A stretch of 16,223 nt of DNA from JACMNW01 sp031413495. GTDB lineage: Bacteria > Pseudomonadota > Alphaproteobacteria > Rhodobacterales > Rhodobacteraceae. Both the position numbers and the translations under genes were made by a program. This document shows, piece by piece, positions 1-7,778 of this stretch; position 1 is the stretch's first letter, and every line of letters starts with the position of its first letter. The stretch is from NCBI GenBank assembly GCA_031413495.1, contig JANOFE010000066.1, positions 1-16,223 of the forward strand, read 5' to 3'. Below the pieces are notes generated by a model. The model was given only the letters and a program-made list of their open reading frames with translations. It was not told the DNA's origin and did no database searches.

Positions 1-197
1 ATCAGGGTTTTGCCGCCATCGGCATAGTCCACCGATATGCGCAACGCCCCGGCATCCAGCGCGTTTTCGACCAATTCCTTGACGGCAGAGGCAGGCCGTT
101 CCACCACCTCACCCGCCGCAATGCGGTTGACGGCGGCTTCACCAAGCTGCCGGATCACCGGGCGCGCGGCGCTTATGTTGGGGCTTTCAGCATTCAT
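1..197 (-). CDS. mutL: DNA mismatch repair protein MutL, N-terminal part (runs off the window)
   Basis: MutL is the ATP-driven clamp that links mismatch recognition by MutS to strand removal. Only the first 65 codons are present; the rest lies left of position 1. The translation begins MNAESPNISAARPVIRQLGE and contains the GHL-ATPase signature: RIAAGEVVERPASAVKELVENALDAGA, with the catalytic Glu and the Mg-binding Asn of the ELVENALDA motif (about residues 43-51), then a RISVDYADGGKTLI strand. The ATG at 195-197 is the first start in this frame ahead of the conserved region, with a GGTGG just upstream as a weak ribosome site. It is the last gene of the minus-strand block, about 190 bases after the M16 protease pair. 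The family call is firm; whether it shares a transcript with the proteases cannot be seen. Confidence 0.93.
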   Translation of the reverse strand, partial: MNAESPNISAARPVIRQLGEAAVNRIAAGEVVERPASAVKELVENALDAGALRISVDYADGGKTL

Positions 198-336
198 GCC
201 ACCATGGCTAGCATGGTTGACCCGATTCTGCCAGCGATGCAGTTTCGCATTTCCTGTCTTGCCCGATTTACAGACGTGTGTTTTCTGCATTTAATCCATT
301 GCCCAAAAGGCATTCTGCCTCGTGGGAAACGACCCG

Positions 337-361
337 GAAACCTCTGCCCCGCAGAGGTTTC
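337..361. repeat. Perfect hairpin, 11-base arms, 3-base loop, between M16 gene and mutL
   Basis: Arm GAAACCTCTGC (337-347), loop CCC (348-350), arm GCAGAGGTTTC (351-361). The stem can be extended by CCCG (333-336) pairing with CGGG after a 3-base TTT bulge. It lies about 20 bases past the stop codon of the minus-strand M16 gene, so it could act as a transcript 3' end or processing hairpin, but no T run follows on either strand. The outer GAAACC/GGTTTC parts and the 3-base loop match the hairpin at 9383-9405, which suggests a dispersed palindromic repeat rather than a simple terminator. Confidence 0.7.
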
Positions 362-383
362 TTTCGGGCCGAAGGCTGCCGCG

Positions 384-1689
384 TCAGTCCGTCGATGCAA
401 CGCCCACCGGCTGCCCCACGACCACGAAATGCAGCGCGTCTGGTTGTAGCAACCGCTGCGCCACGCGCGACATATCATCCAACGTCACCGCTTCAATCTG
501 GGCATTGCGGGTCACGGCGTAATCCATTGGCAAGCCTTCCATTTGCATACCGACAAGGATTTTGGCAATTGGCCCGTTGCCATCAAAACGCAGCGGGTAT
601 GACCCAGTCAAATAGGTTTTGGTAGCCGCCAATTCGTCGGCTGTAACGCCACTTGCCAACATTTTTGCCCATTCATCGCGTACCACCTGAATGGCTTCGT
701 CCGCCTTTTCATTGGCCGATGCGAACTGCCCGATCATCATTTCTGCTTGGTCCATCGGTGCCAAATAGGTGCTGATACCATAGGTAAGCCCGCGCTTTTC
801 GCGCACTTCGGTCATCAGACGGGCGGAAAAGCGGCTGCCGCCCCAGCACTTCGTTCAGGATAAAGGCTGCAAAGAAATCAGGGTCGTTGCGGGGAATGCC
901 CTGATGGCCAAACAGAATGGTCGATTGCGGGGTCGGGAAATCTTGCACCGTGATGCCACCCGCAAGCAGCCAATCCGCGCGCCCCGGCAGGGCAGTGCCG
1001 GTGGCGGGCAGATCGCCCAGCAAATCATCCAGCAACAGGCCCAGATCAACGGCCGAAATATCGCCAGCCGCCGCCACATAAATCCGGTCACGCGCCAGCG
1101 CGCCCTTGTTTGCGGCCACAATATCATCGCGGGTCAGGGCGGTGACGCTATCAATCGTGCCATCGCCGGAACTGCCATAGGGGTGGCTGCCAAACGCCTT
1201 CAAATTGAAAGCGTTCCCGGCAAGCGTCTCGGGGTCTTTTTCATCTGACCGCAAGCCGGTTAAAACCTGCCCCCGCACCCGTTCTACCGCGTCTTGGTCA
1301 AACCGCGGGGAAACCAACGCCTGCCGCAGCAAAGCCACCGCCTCGGCACGGTTTTCGGACAGGAACCGGGCCGATACACCCACCGAATCGTCGCTGGACC
1401 GAAAGCTGAATTCGGCCGCCAAACCATCCCGCGCGGTGGCAAATCCCTGCGCGTCCAGATCGCCAGCACCTTCCTCGATCAGCGCGGTCATCAGGTTAAC
1501 GGCCCCGCGTTTGCCGGGCGCATCCAGCGATGTGCCGCCGCGAAACTGAATTTCAAGCGCCACAAAGGGAATGCCTGCATCTTGCACCAACCATGCGGTG
1601 ATACCGCCGGACGAGGTGACGGGTTCAATCTTGATCTCGGCCCGCAAAGGAAAGGCCAACACCATAAATGCCAGTGCCAGACGGATCAT
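384..1689 (-). pseudogene. M16B peptidase-like subunit without HxxEH site, frameshifted (mutation or base-calling error)
   Basis: Second, non-catalytic partner of the M16 protease pair. The reading frame opens with MIRLALAFMVLAFPLRAEIK, a secretion signal with likely cleavage after LRA, and follows the M16 fold. Where the catalytic partner has HFLEH, this protein has NLMTALIEEGAG, so zinc ligands are missing. The frame is correct up to AAFILNEVLG (about residue 282), then turns into 43 foreign residues and stops at 709. The expected continuation, GSRFSARLMTEVREKRGLTYGISTYL, is in another frame and runs to the stop at 384. One extra C in the run at 841-844 accounts for the break; without it the protein would be 434 residues. 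The downstream half holds the Arg/Tyr pair (REKRGLTYG) that non-catalytic M16B subunits contribute to substrate binding. The ATG overlaps the upstream M16 stop by 4 bases (ATGA), so the two are translationally coupled. Expected location is the periplasm. Confidence 0.88.
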
Positions 1690-3035
1690 TGTGCAGCCTC
1701 CTCTTTCACCAGAAATCCGGTTACCGCCCGACGCTTATCGAACACTTCATTTGCTGCTGCGATTACATCTTCAACTGTCACCGCGGCCAGAACATCGGGC
1801 CATGTCTGCACATCAGCCACGCTAAGACCAATTGCCAAAGCCTCGCCGTAAGTACGGGCAAGGCCATCCACATCATCGCGGGCATAGATATTGGCGGCGC
1901 GAATTTGCGTCTTGATCCGCGCAAAAGCGGCCGGATCAACGCCGTCTGTCAGGAATTTCGTGATAACGCCGTCCATCGCCACTTCGGCATCTTCAAGGCT
2001 GACACCCGGCAGGGGCACCAGCACAAAGCCAAAGGTTGCGGCATCAATCGAGGTGCCATCGTAGAAGGCTGATGAATAAACGGCGATCTTCGTGTCAAAC
2101 TGCAAGGCCCGCGCCAAAACTGATGTGGTGCCAGAACCGCCCAGCAATTCGGCCAAAATGCTAAGTGCTGCCGCCTTTTTCTGATCACCGGGGTTACGTT
2201 CCGGGGCCAAATAGGTGCGCATCAGGTAGGGTTCAGACACCCGCGCATCAGAATAGGTGATGCGGCGTTCGGCAAGCTGTGGTGGCTCTGATGGGCGTTT
2301 GCGAGGCGGCAGATCAACGGTTGGCGCAAGCGGGCCATAATGGGTTTCCGCCAAGGCGCGCACGGCATCGGGCGTTACGTCGCCTGCCACCACCAGCACG
2401 GCATTGTTGGGCGCATAATAGCGTGAATACCACGCCAGTGCATCGTCGCGTGACAGGGCTTCCATTTCATGCCGCCAGCCGATGATGGGAATGCCGTAAT
2501 GCAGGTTCTGGAATTGCGCCGCACGCATTTGTTCGCCAAACAGCGCGCCGGGGTCACTATCCGTGCGCTGACTGCGTTCTTCCAGAATGACATCGCGTTC
2601 GGTCAGCACGTCCGCTTCGGCCAGCACCAGATCGCGCATCCGGTCAGCCTCCATCGTCATCATAAGATCCAGACGGTCGGCGGCGACACGTTGAAAATAG
2701 CCGGTATAATCCCACGAGGTGAAGGCGTTATCGTTGCCACCCTGTGCCTCTACTATGGTGGAAAATTCACCGGGGCCAAGATCATCGGTGCCCTTGAACA
2801 TCAGATGTTCCAGAAAATGCGCAATACCAGACACGCCGGGTGCCTCATCCGCCGATCCCGCCCGATACCAGACCATGTGGGTGACAACGGGCGCGCGGTG
2901 GTCTTCGATCACCACCACGTCCAAGCCGTTTTCTAGCGTGAACGAAGTTACAGTATCGGCCTGCGCGGCCGTCGTCAAAAGGGCATAGGCGCACAAAAGG
3001 GCATAGGCGTGCAAAAGGCCGGGGCGGCGTTGCAT
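1686..3035 (-). CDS. M16 family zinc metalloprotease, catalytic subunit, secreted
   Basis: A 449-residue pitrilysin/insulinase-type (M16B) protease. It carries the inverted zinc motif HFLEH at residues 73-77 inside GIAHFLEHLMFKGT, and the third ligand Glu about 76 residues later in TERDVILEER (E152/E153). The conserved NAFTSWDYTGYF segment follows the first motif. The C-terminal half has the typical LLGGSGTTSVLARAL stretch but lacks the Arg/Tyr pair, which the neighbouring subunit carries; this is the usual division of labour in bacterial M16B heterodimers. The N-terminus (MQRR, then a hydrophobic run ending in TTAAQA-D) is a signal peptide, so the enzyme should work in the periplasm. A strong ribosome site (GCGGAGG) sits 5-8 bases before the ATG. 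The signal peptide contains a tandem 6-residue repeat (HAYALL, CAYALL). Substrate unknown. Confidence 0.93.
   Translation of the reverse strand: MQRRPGLLHAYALLCAYALLTTAAQADTVTSFTLENGLDVVVIEDHRAPVVTHMVWYRAGSADEAPGVSGIAHFLEHLMFKGTDDLGPGEFSTIVEAQGGNDNAFTSWDYTGYFQRVAADRLDLMMTMEADRMRDLVLAEADVLTERDVILEERSQRTDSDPGALFGEQMRAAQFQNLHYGIPIIGWRHEMEALSRDDALAWYSRYYAPNNAVLVVAGDVTPDAVRALAETHYGPLAPTVDLPPRKRPSEPPQLAERRITYSDARVSEPYLMRTYLAPERNPGDQKKAAALSILAELLGGSGTTSVLARALQFDTKIAVYSSAFYDGTSIDAATFGFVLVPLPGVSLEDAEVAMDGVITKFLTDGVDPAAFARIKTQIRAANIYARDDVDGLARTYGEALAIGLSVADVQTWPDVLAAVTVEDVIAAANEVFDKRRAVTGFLVKEEAAQ
2976..3018. repeat. 18-base tandem duplication inside a signal peptide
   Basis: Units at 2976-2993 and 2994-3011 share caaaagggcataggcg and differ only in the last two bases; a partial third copy (caaaagg) follows at 3012-3018. 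The period is 18, a multiple of three, so the frame is kept. On the minus strand it encodes the hydrophobic repeat HAYALL-CAYALL in the signal peptide of the catalytic M16 protease, lengthening its hydrophobic core by six residues. Confidence 0.9.
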
Positions 3036-3110
3036 GGAAATCCTCCGCTAAATCTGCTGATGAAATTACGTGTGCAGGACCAGCTTTCAAGCCGGGCCAC
3101 GCAGACGTGA

Positions 3111-3641
3111 CTATTCGCCCGGATTGGCCGGTGGTGCAGACGGCGTGCGCGCGCCGGCCTTGCGCCAACGCCGAAGTTCGGCCTGCTGATCCAGCGATTG
3201 CTTTTTATAGGCCTTGAAATAGACATTCACGTTGAACAGACGCTCTAACAAACGGCCATCATTCTTGCGGCGATATTCTAGGTCTTCGGCGGCCAGTGTT
3301 TCCCTGATCCCGGCAGTGGTGCCGAACCGCGTTCCGTGCCGCACCAGCGCGCCGTCAGCGGCAGGAATAACCCCGACCGCACCGGGCGTGCCACCAAGCG
3401 CCACAATCGCATCGTCAAACGGCGTTGGATCGGTGCGGTTGGTGCCGCCCAATGTAGGCTCCGGCAATGCCGCCAGATCTTCGGGCAATTCCAGGGCTTT
3501 GGGGGGCAGAATGCCAAATTCGTCGGGGCCATTGGTGGCCGACCGCACGTTCATCAGGCTTGGGGTTTTGTCGCCGCCACAGCCCGTAAGCGCCAGCATC
3601 GCTGCAGTTGCGATCGCCATTGCGCCCCGATTTGCCAGCAT
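3111..3641 (-). CDS. DUF3035 lipoprotein, BamF-like
   Basis: A 176-residue outer-membrane-type lipoprotein. The signal peptide is MLANRGAMAIATAAMLALTGC with lipobox LTGC and lipidated Cys21, followed by a mature region starting GGDKTPSLMNVRSATNGPDEFGILPPKALELPEDLAALPEPT. The DEFGILPPKALELP segment is what I recognise as the DUF3035 family of alphaproteobacteria, which has been annotated as the BamF subunit of the outer-membrane barrel assembly machinery; that function is from memory of the family, not shown here. An upstream in-frame ATG exists at 3660-3662, but GGGGAG (3649-3654) is placed correctly for the ATG at 3639-3641, so I chose the shorter form. It sits directly after lspA, the signal peptidase that would process it, and before the M16 protease pair. 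The C-terminus is polar and Pro/Ala-rich. Confidence 0.85.
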   Translation of the reverse strand: MLANRGAMAIATAAMLALTGCGGDKTPSLMNVRSATNGPDEFGILPPKALELPEDLAALPEPTLGGTNRTDPTPFDDAIVALGGTPGAVGVIPAADGALVRHGTRFGTTAGIRETLAAEDLEYRRKNDGRLLERLFNVNVYFKAYKKQSLDQQAELRRWRKAGARTPSAPPANPGE

Positions 3642-3696
3642 GCTGATACTCCCCAAACCCATTCCAACCCGTCTTTAACGCAAAGATGCCGCCCCG

Positions 3697-4191
3697 TCAC
3701 GGGGTCTTTGAACGCTTTGCTTTACCATCCGCGCCGCGCCCGGAAAAAATCACCAAACCGAAAGCGCCCGCAAAAATGGCTATGTCTGCCACGTTAAAAG
3801 CGTAGGGGTTCTCTATCCCACAGCAGGACACGTTCAGAAAATCAGCGACGGCACCGTAAACCACGCGGTCAATCACATTGCCGATGGCCCCGCCAATCAG
3901 CAGCCCGGCCGATATTTGTGCAGGCGTGGATGCCCCTTCGCGCCTGATCCATGTCCAGACCCAGACCGAAATCGCAATCGCCACCGCAATCAACAGCCAG
4001 CGCATGATATCGGTGTTGGTGGAAAACAGGCCAAAGTTGACCCCCCGGTTCCAGGCCATCCGAAAGGTCAGATAGGGCGGGAACACCTCAATCACGCCGC
4101 GATTTATCAGATCAAGGCCAAACACCACGGCCAGTTTGCTAACCTGATCTAAGCCGAAGGTGGCAAAACCCGTGTATATCGCAATGCGCAT
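3697..4191 (-). CDS. lspA: Lipoprotein signal peptidase (signal peptidase II)
   Basis: Inner-membrane aspartic protease that removes signal peptides from prolipoproteins after lipid attachment. The 164-residue length is typical. Four membrane segments can be seen, near residues 4-24, 64-82, 94-112 and 132-150. The two catalytic aspartates are in VADF (D117) and FNVADI (D136), 19 residues apart as in the Escherichia coli enzyme. The conserved GGAIGNVIDR (100-109), FRMAWNRGVNFGLF (43-56) and LDQ (D15) motifs are all present. The ATG is one base from the purH stop, so the two genes are co-transcribed, and a DUF3035 lipoprotein, a likely substrate, follows 55 bases downstream. The tail (GADGKAKRSKTP) is basic, as expected for a cytoplasmic end. 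Confidence 0.97.
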   Translation of the reverse strand: MRIAIYTGFATFGLDQVSKLAVVFGLDLINRGVIEVFPPYLTFRMAWNRGVNFGLFSTNTDIMRWLLIAVAIAISVWVWTWIRREGASTPAQISAGLLIGGAIGNVIDRVVYGAVADFLNVSCCGIENPYAFNVADIAIFAGAFGLVIFSGRGADGKAKRSKTP

Positions 4192-4192
4192 C

Positions 4193-5782
4193 TTAATGCC
4201 GGAAATGCCGCTGGCCGGTGAAAATCATCGCAAGGCCCGCAGCATCAGCGGCGGCAATCACCGCATCATCCCGCATCGACCCGCCAGGTTGGATTACGGC
4301 TGTCGCCCCGGCTTCGGCAGCAGCCAACAGCCCGTCGGCAAAGGGAAAAAATGCATCCGATGCGACAACTGACCCGCGCGTCAAAGGCGCTGCAAGCCCC
4401 ATCGCCTCGGCCATATCAAGGCTTTTGCGGGCCGCAATACGCGTGCTGTCGATCCTGCTCATCTGGCCCGCACCAATGCCCACGGTGGCCCCATCCTTTG
4501 CATAAATAATGGCGTTGGATTTCACATGTTTGGCCACCGTCCAGGCAAACAGCAAATCTGCCATTTCGGCAGGCGTTGGGCTGCGTTTGGTGACCACCTT
4601 CAAATCAGACGGCGCAAGGGCTGCGCCATCCCGGTCTTGCACCAGAAATCCGCCCGCCACCTGCCGGTACGCCAACCCAAGCGCACGGGGGTCTGGCAAA
4701 ACGTTCGTCGTCAGCAACCGCAAGTTCTTTTTCGTCGCAAAAATGTTCATCGCATCCGCGTCGGCCCCGGGCGCGATGACAACTTCCGTGAAAATCTGCA
4801 CAATTTCCTCGGCTGTTTCACCATCAAGCACTTGGTTCAACGAGACAATCCCACCAAACGCCGATGTGCGGTCGCAATCATAGGCGCGCGCATAGGCCTC
4901 CCGTAGGGTGGCGGCGCGGGCCACGCCGCAGGGGTTGGCGTGTTTGATGATGGCACAGGCGGGGCCGCCATCAGGGGCAAATTCCGCCACCAGTTCAAAG
5001 GCCGCGTCGGTGTCATTGATATTGTTGTAAGACAGCTCTTTGCCCTGCCATTGCCGGGCCGTGGCCACGCCGGGGCGGGCTGACCCATCCAGATAAAACG
5101 CGGCCTTTTGATGCGGGTTTTCACCATAACGCAACGTCTGTGCCAGCTTGCCAGAAAAACTGCGCCGCGCAGGCGTGGTTACGTTCAGTGTCCCCGCCAT
5201 CCATGTCGATACCGCCACATCATAGGCGGCGGTGCGGGAATAGGCGGCCAGCGCCAGCTTTTGGCGGTAGCCAAGGCAGGTCGCCCCGTCTTGGCCCTTC
5301 AACTGGTCCAACAGGGCCGGATACTCCTCAGGGTCGGTCACCACGGCAACAAAGCGGTGATTCTTTGCAGCCGCGCGGATCATCGCGGGGCCGCCGATAT
5401 CAATATTCTCGATGCAATCGGCGGCACTTCCACCCCGGGCAACCGTGGCCTCGAACGGGTAAAGGTTGGATATAAGCAGATCTATCGGTTCAATGCCGTG
5501 CGCTGCCATCGCCACCAGATGCTCATCATCATCGCGCAACGCCAGCAACCCGCCATGCACATTCGGGTGCAGGGTTTTCACCCGGCCATCCATCATTTCG
5601 GGAAACCCGGTCACATCGGCCACATCACGCACCGCCAGCCCGGCGCTTCGCAGGCTTTGCGCCGAGCCACCGGTTGAAATCAGTTCCACCCCATAGCCCG
5701 CAAGTGTCCGTGCCAGTTCAATCACGCCGGTTTTATCTGATACGGAAATCAGCGCGCGGCCGATGGGCACAAGGTTTGTCAT
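4193..5782 (-). CDS. purH: Bifunctional AICAR transformylase / IMP cyclohydrolase
   Basis: Catalyses the last two steps of de novo purine synthesis: formyl transfer from 10-formyl-tetrahydrofolate to AICAR, then ring closure to IMP, in the cytoplasm. It is 529 residues, the normal family length. The N-terminal cyclohydrolase (MGS-like) domain shows ALISVSDKTG, STGG and GRVKTLHPNVHGG (about 66-78). The transformylase domain shows RYGENPHQ (218-225), NNINDTDAA and the catalytic KHANPCG with K280-H281, then SDAFFPFADG and the C-terminal IQPGGSMRDD...TGQRHFRH. The frame is open 25 codons further upstream, but that extension is Arg/His-rich and overlaps the heparinase stop region. The ATG at 5780-5782 has GGAG about 10 bases before it and starts the conserved protein. 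It follows the heparinase-like gene by 25 bases. Confidence 0.97.
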   Translation of the reverse strand: MTNLVPIGRALISVSDKTGVIELARTLAGYGVELISTGGSAQSLRSAGLAVRDVADVTGFPEMMDGRVKTLHPNVHGGLLALRDDDEHLVAMAAHGIEPIDLLISNLYPFEATVARGGSAADCIENIDIGGPAMIRAAAKNHRFVAVVTDPEEYPALLDQLKGQDGATCLGYRQKLALAAYSRTAAYDVAVSTWMAGTLNVTTPARRSFSGKLAQTLRYGENPHQKAAFYLDGSARPGVATARQWQGKELSYNNINDTDAAFELVAEFAPDGGPACAIIKHANPCGVARAATLREAYARAYDCDRTSAFGGIVSLNQVLDGETAEEIVQIFTEVVIAPGADADAMNIFATKKNLRLLTTNVLPDPRALGLAYRQVAGGFLVQDRDGAALAPSDLKVVTKRSPTPAEMADLLFAWTVAKHVKSNAIIYAKDGATVGIGAGQMSRIDSTRIAARKSLDMAEAMGLAAPLTRGSVVASDAFFPFADGLLAAAEAGATAVIQPGGSMRDDAVIAAADAAGLAMIFTGQRHFRH

Positions 5783-5807
5783 CGCATGTCTCCTGCGGTG
5801 GCGCGGT

Positions 5808-7547
5808 CTATGTCTGCGTGGCGTTGGGGTCGCCAGTTTCAAGATCGCGGATCGCAAGCGGAGTATCCTGTGCTTTCGCCAAGGTCCAGCCGATCCGGGT
5901 TTGATTGGTCACCATCCGCCCAGAAAGCACAATCTGTTTTGCGCCGCGCGGTTTCAGACGGCCTTTTTCCAGGTAGACCGACGCTTCAAGCGTTAAATCT
6001 GCGGCACCATCGTAACGGAACACCCAAATTTCCGAACTTTTCAATGCCATCGACACCGCTTTGCCGCCCAGATCCAGCGCTGCATCGACATCGGGGTGCA
6101 AATGAAACCGAATGGCGAAATGCACACCGTTCAGGGCGGTGCGGGTCAGCATCGCCTCAAATCGACTTTCCGCAGCAGCACCTTGGGCGATCAGCGCATC
6201 CTCGCCCGCCAAGCGCCGCCCGTCCGCCGCCAGCATCAACGTGCGGCTATGGGTCAAGCCGTGGCTTGCGGCCCAGCCTTCATGCGCCAGATGAATATGG
6301 CTGCCCTCGGACCCCGCACCGCGCTGTTCGGCATCGGCATCGGCCAGATCGACCATCAATTCGCGCCCCGCCTTCCTCGACCCCAAACGCGACGACGAAT
6401 AGCCTTCAATCGCCAGTGTCGAATGCGATGGCGTTGCCCGCCCCGCGCGGTTCCATTCTGGCCCGAAAGGCGCGCCCGATCCACAGCTGACGATCAACGG
6501 CCTGCGTCCGGATGTCAGCTCGAACGCCAGCGTTGATGCGTGTGCTGCCCCGCTGGCCCGCCCGCTTGGCGGCGATGCGGCATCCACGATCACACTTGTG
6601 CGCCCTGTGGCCAAGCGCGCAAAGCCCATCGACAGGCCGGGATGCGGCAGCGCTTTTACCCCTGAACTGGCCAATGCATGGTCAAGCCGCCCTTCAAGGC
6701 CCCGCCCGCCGCCGTGAAACCGCGCCAATCCCCCATCCGCATGTCGCAGCGCGCGCAAGGTGGGGGCTATTCGTTCAATCGCCGCCAGATGTTCCGGCGG
6801 CACCCGTTGCCCGGTTTCCGACAGGGCCTGAGCGGCCCATGTCAGCAGGGTAAACACCTCCAGCAATTCTTCGGGGTTGCGGGTCGGAATGCCGCCCTGC
6901 GCATCAACCTCGCGGGCGCATTCACGGGCAAGGGCGGCCACGGCGGGGGCCACATGGCTTTCCATTCCGGTCAGGGCAAGCCCCGCATAGATCAAGCCGG
7001 CAAGCGCCTCAAATCTGGGCAAGCCCGGATCAGCGGCCTTCCAACGGCGTGACAGAAACACCGTTTGGCGCGACAGCGCCTTGAAATACGTCTCCGACTC
7101 CGCCGGGCTGCGTGCGGTCAACAACAACAGCGCGTGATTGATCCACCGGATCAGCCGCCGTCCCGTTAAATCCGGCGTCCAGCCGGGGCCACGCCCACGG
7201 CCATAGCGTGCGATCCAGCCCCAGGTCCAATCCTGCGCACGCGTCCGTGCAGCACCTGACCCTACCGCCGCCAAATCATCCAACCATGCAAAACCCTGGG
7301 CTTCAGCCTCGAACGCCGGGTTGGGGGATGTTGCATCCCAAAGCGAGGCATCTTTCACTTCGACAAGAAATCCAGCCAACAGCACGTTGCCCGCTATCAA
7401 CTGCCGCCCGCGCGCGAACAGCCCAATCGTGCGCGGTTCCGGCTGCGTGGTAAAACCCGTGGCGGGTTGCGACAAGCCCGACCGCCAGCTTTCAAGCCGG
7501 TTCAATGCCGTTACGCGCAGCGCTGCAATGCCATCGCCCTTGGTCAC
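5808..7547 (-). CDS. Heparinase II/III family protein
   Basis: A 579-residue protein of the heparinase II/III-like (alginate-lyase fold) family. The N-terminal two thirds is an all-helical toroid with family landmarks WGWIARYGRG (about 109-118), WINHALLLLTA (135-145) and DGGLARFHGGG (271-281). The C-terminal beta-sandwich region carries RAGRATPSHSTLAIEGYSSSRLGS, with H375 in the conserved HSTL. No signal peptide is visible, so a cytoplasmic location is more likely than a secreted polysaccharide lyase; the real substrate is unknown. It starts at a GTG (7545-7547). An in-frame TAA lies 21 bases upstream and no earlier start is possible. The gene heads the block that includes purH and lspA; from memory, a heparinase-like gene ahead of purH is a recurrent arrangement in Rhodobacteraceae. 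It faces away from the rhamnose operon. Confidence 0.9.
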   Translation of the reverse strand: MTKGDGIAALRVTALNRLESWRSGLSQPATGFTTQPEPRTIGLFARGRQLIAGNVLLAGFLVEVKDASLWDATSPNPAFEAEAQGFAWLDDLAAVGSGAARTRAQDWTWGWIARYGRGRGPGWTPDLTGRRLIRWINHALLLLTARSPAESETYFKALSRQTVFLSRRWKAADPGLPRFEALAGLIYAGLALTGMESHVAPAVAALARECAREVDAQGGIPTRNPEELLEVFTLLTWAAQALSETGQRVPPEHLAAIERIAPTLRALRHADGGLARFHGGGRGLEGRLDHALASSGVKALPHPGLSMGFARLATGRTSVIVDAASPPSGRASGAAHASTLAFELTSGRRPLIVSCGSGAPFGPEWNRAGRATPSHSTLAIEGYSSSRLGSRKAGRELMVDLADADAEQRGAGSEGSHIHLAHEGWAASHGLTHSRTLMLAADGRRLAGEDALIAQGAAAESRFEAMLTRTALNGVHFAIRFHLHPDVDAALDLGGKAVSMALKSSEIWVFRYDGAADLTLEASVYLEKGRLKPRGAKQIVLSGRMVTNQTRIGWTLAKAQDTPLAIRDLETGDPNATQT

Positions 7548-7632
7548 GCTGCCTGGCCCCGCCTGTTACCTGAAAGTCGCCTGTTGTCCGATATTCGGAT
7601 CATTTGGGTTAGCATAGCGCCGCCCCAAACCG

Positions 7633-7660
7633 CTGTCACCCCTGACAGGCAACTGTGACA
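7633..7660. promoter_or_regulatory. Candidate operator in the divergent heparinase/rmlC intergenic region
   Basis: CTGTCA (7633-7638), four C bases, TGACAG (7643-7648) form a perfect 6-base palindrome. A further half site, TGTGACA (7654-7660), follows, so that TGTCAC at 7634-7639 also pairs with GTGACA at 7655-7660. The palindrome lies about 85 bases upstream of the heparinase GTG and 130 bases upstream of the rmlC ATG, a plausible place for a dimeric repressor or activator. The spacing is like that of Crp/Fnr-type sites, but the bases match no consensus I can name. I could not place convincing -35/-10 boxes in 7548-7778. Confidence 0.35.
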
Positions 7661-7778
7661 CCGCCGCAGGGCTTTCCCGCCAATCCTGTCTTTTGCCGCA
7701 AAACCGTCTGGGACTGGCCATAGTCTTGCGCTATATGCGCGCCAAGGACGCAAGTAGGTTCCAAGGTAGTATTCTTTG

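Noticed and set aside
841..844. Programmed ribosomal frameshift as the explanation for the split M16 gene
   Set aside because: The repair needs skipping of a base in a G4 run with no known slippery pattern or stimulatory element; mutation or base-calling error is simpler.
3642..3662. Longer start (ATG at 3660-3662) for the DUF3035 lipoprotein
   Set aside because: No ribosome site there, whereas GGGGAG is well placed for the ATG at 3639-3641, which gives a normal lipoprotein signal peptide.
5783..5857. 25-codon N-terminal extension of purH
   Set aside because: Arg/His-rich, unlike the family, overlaps the heparinase end; the downstream ATG has a ribosome site and gives the normal 529-residue length.
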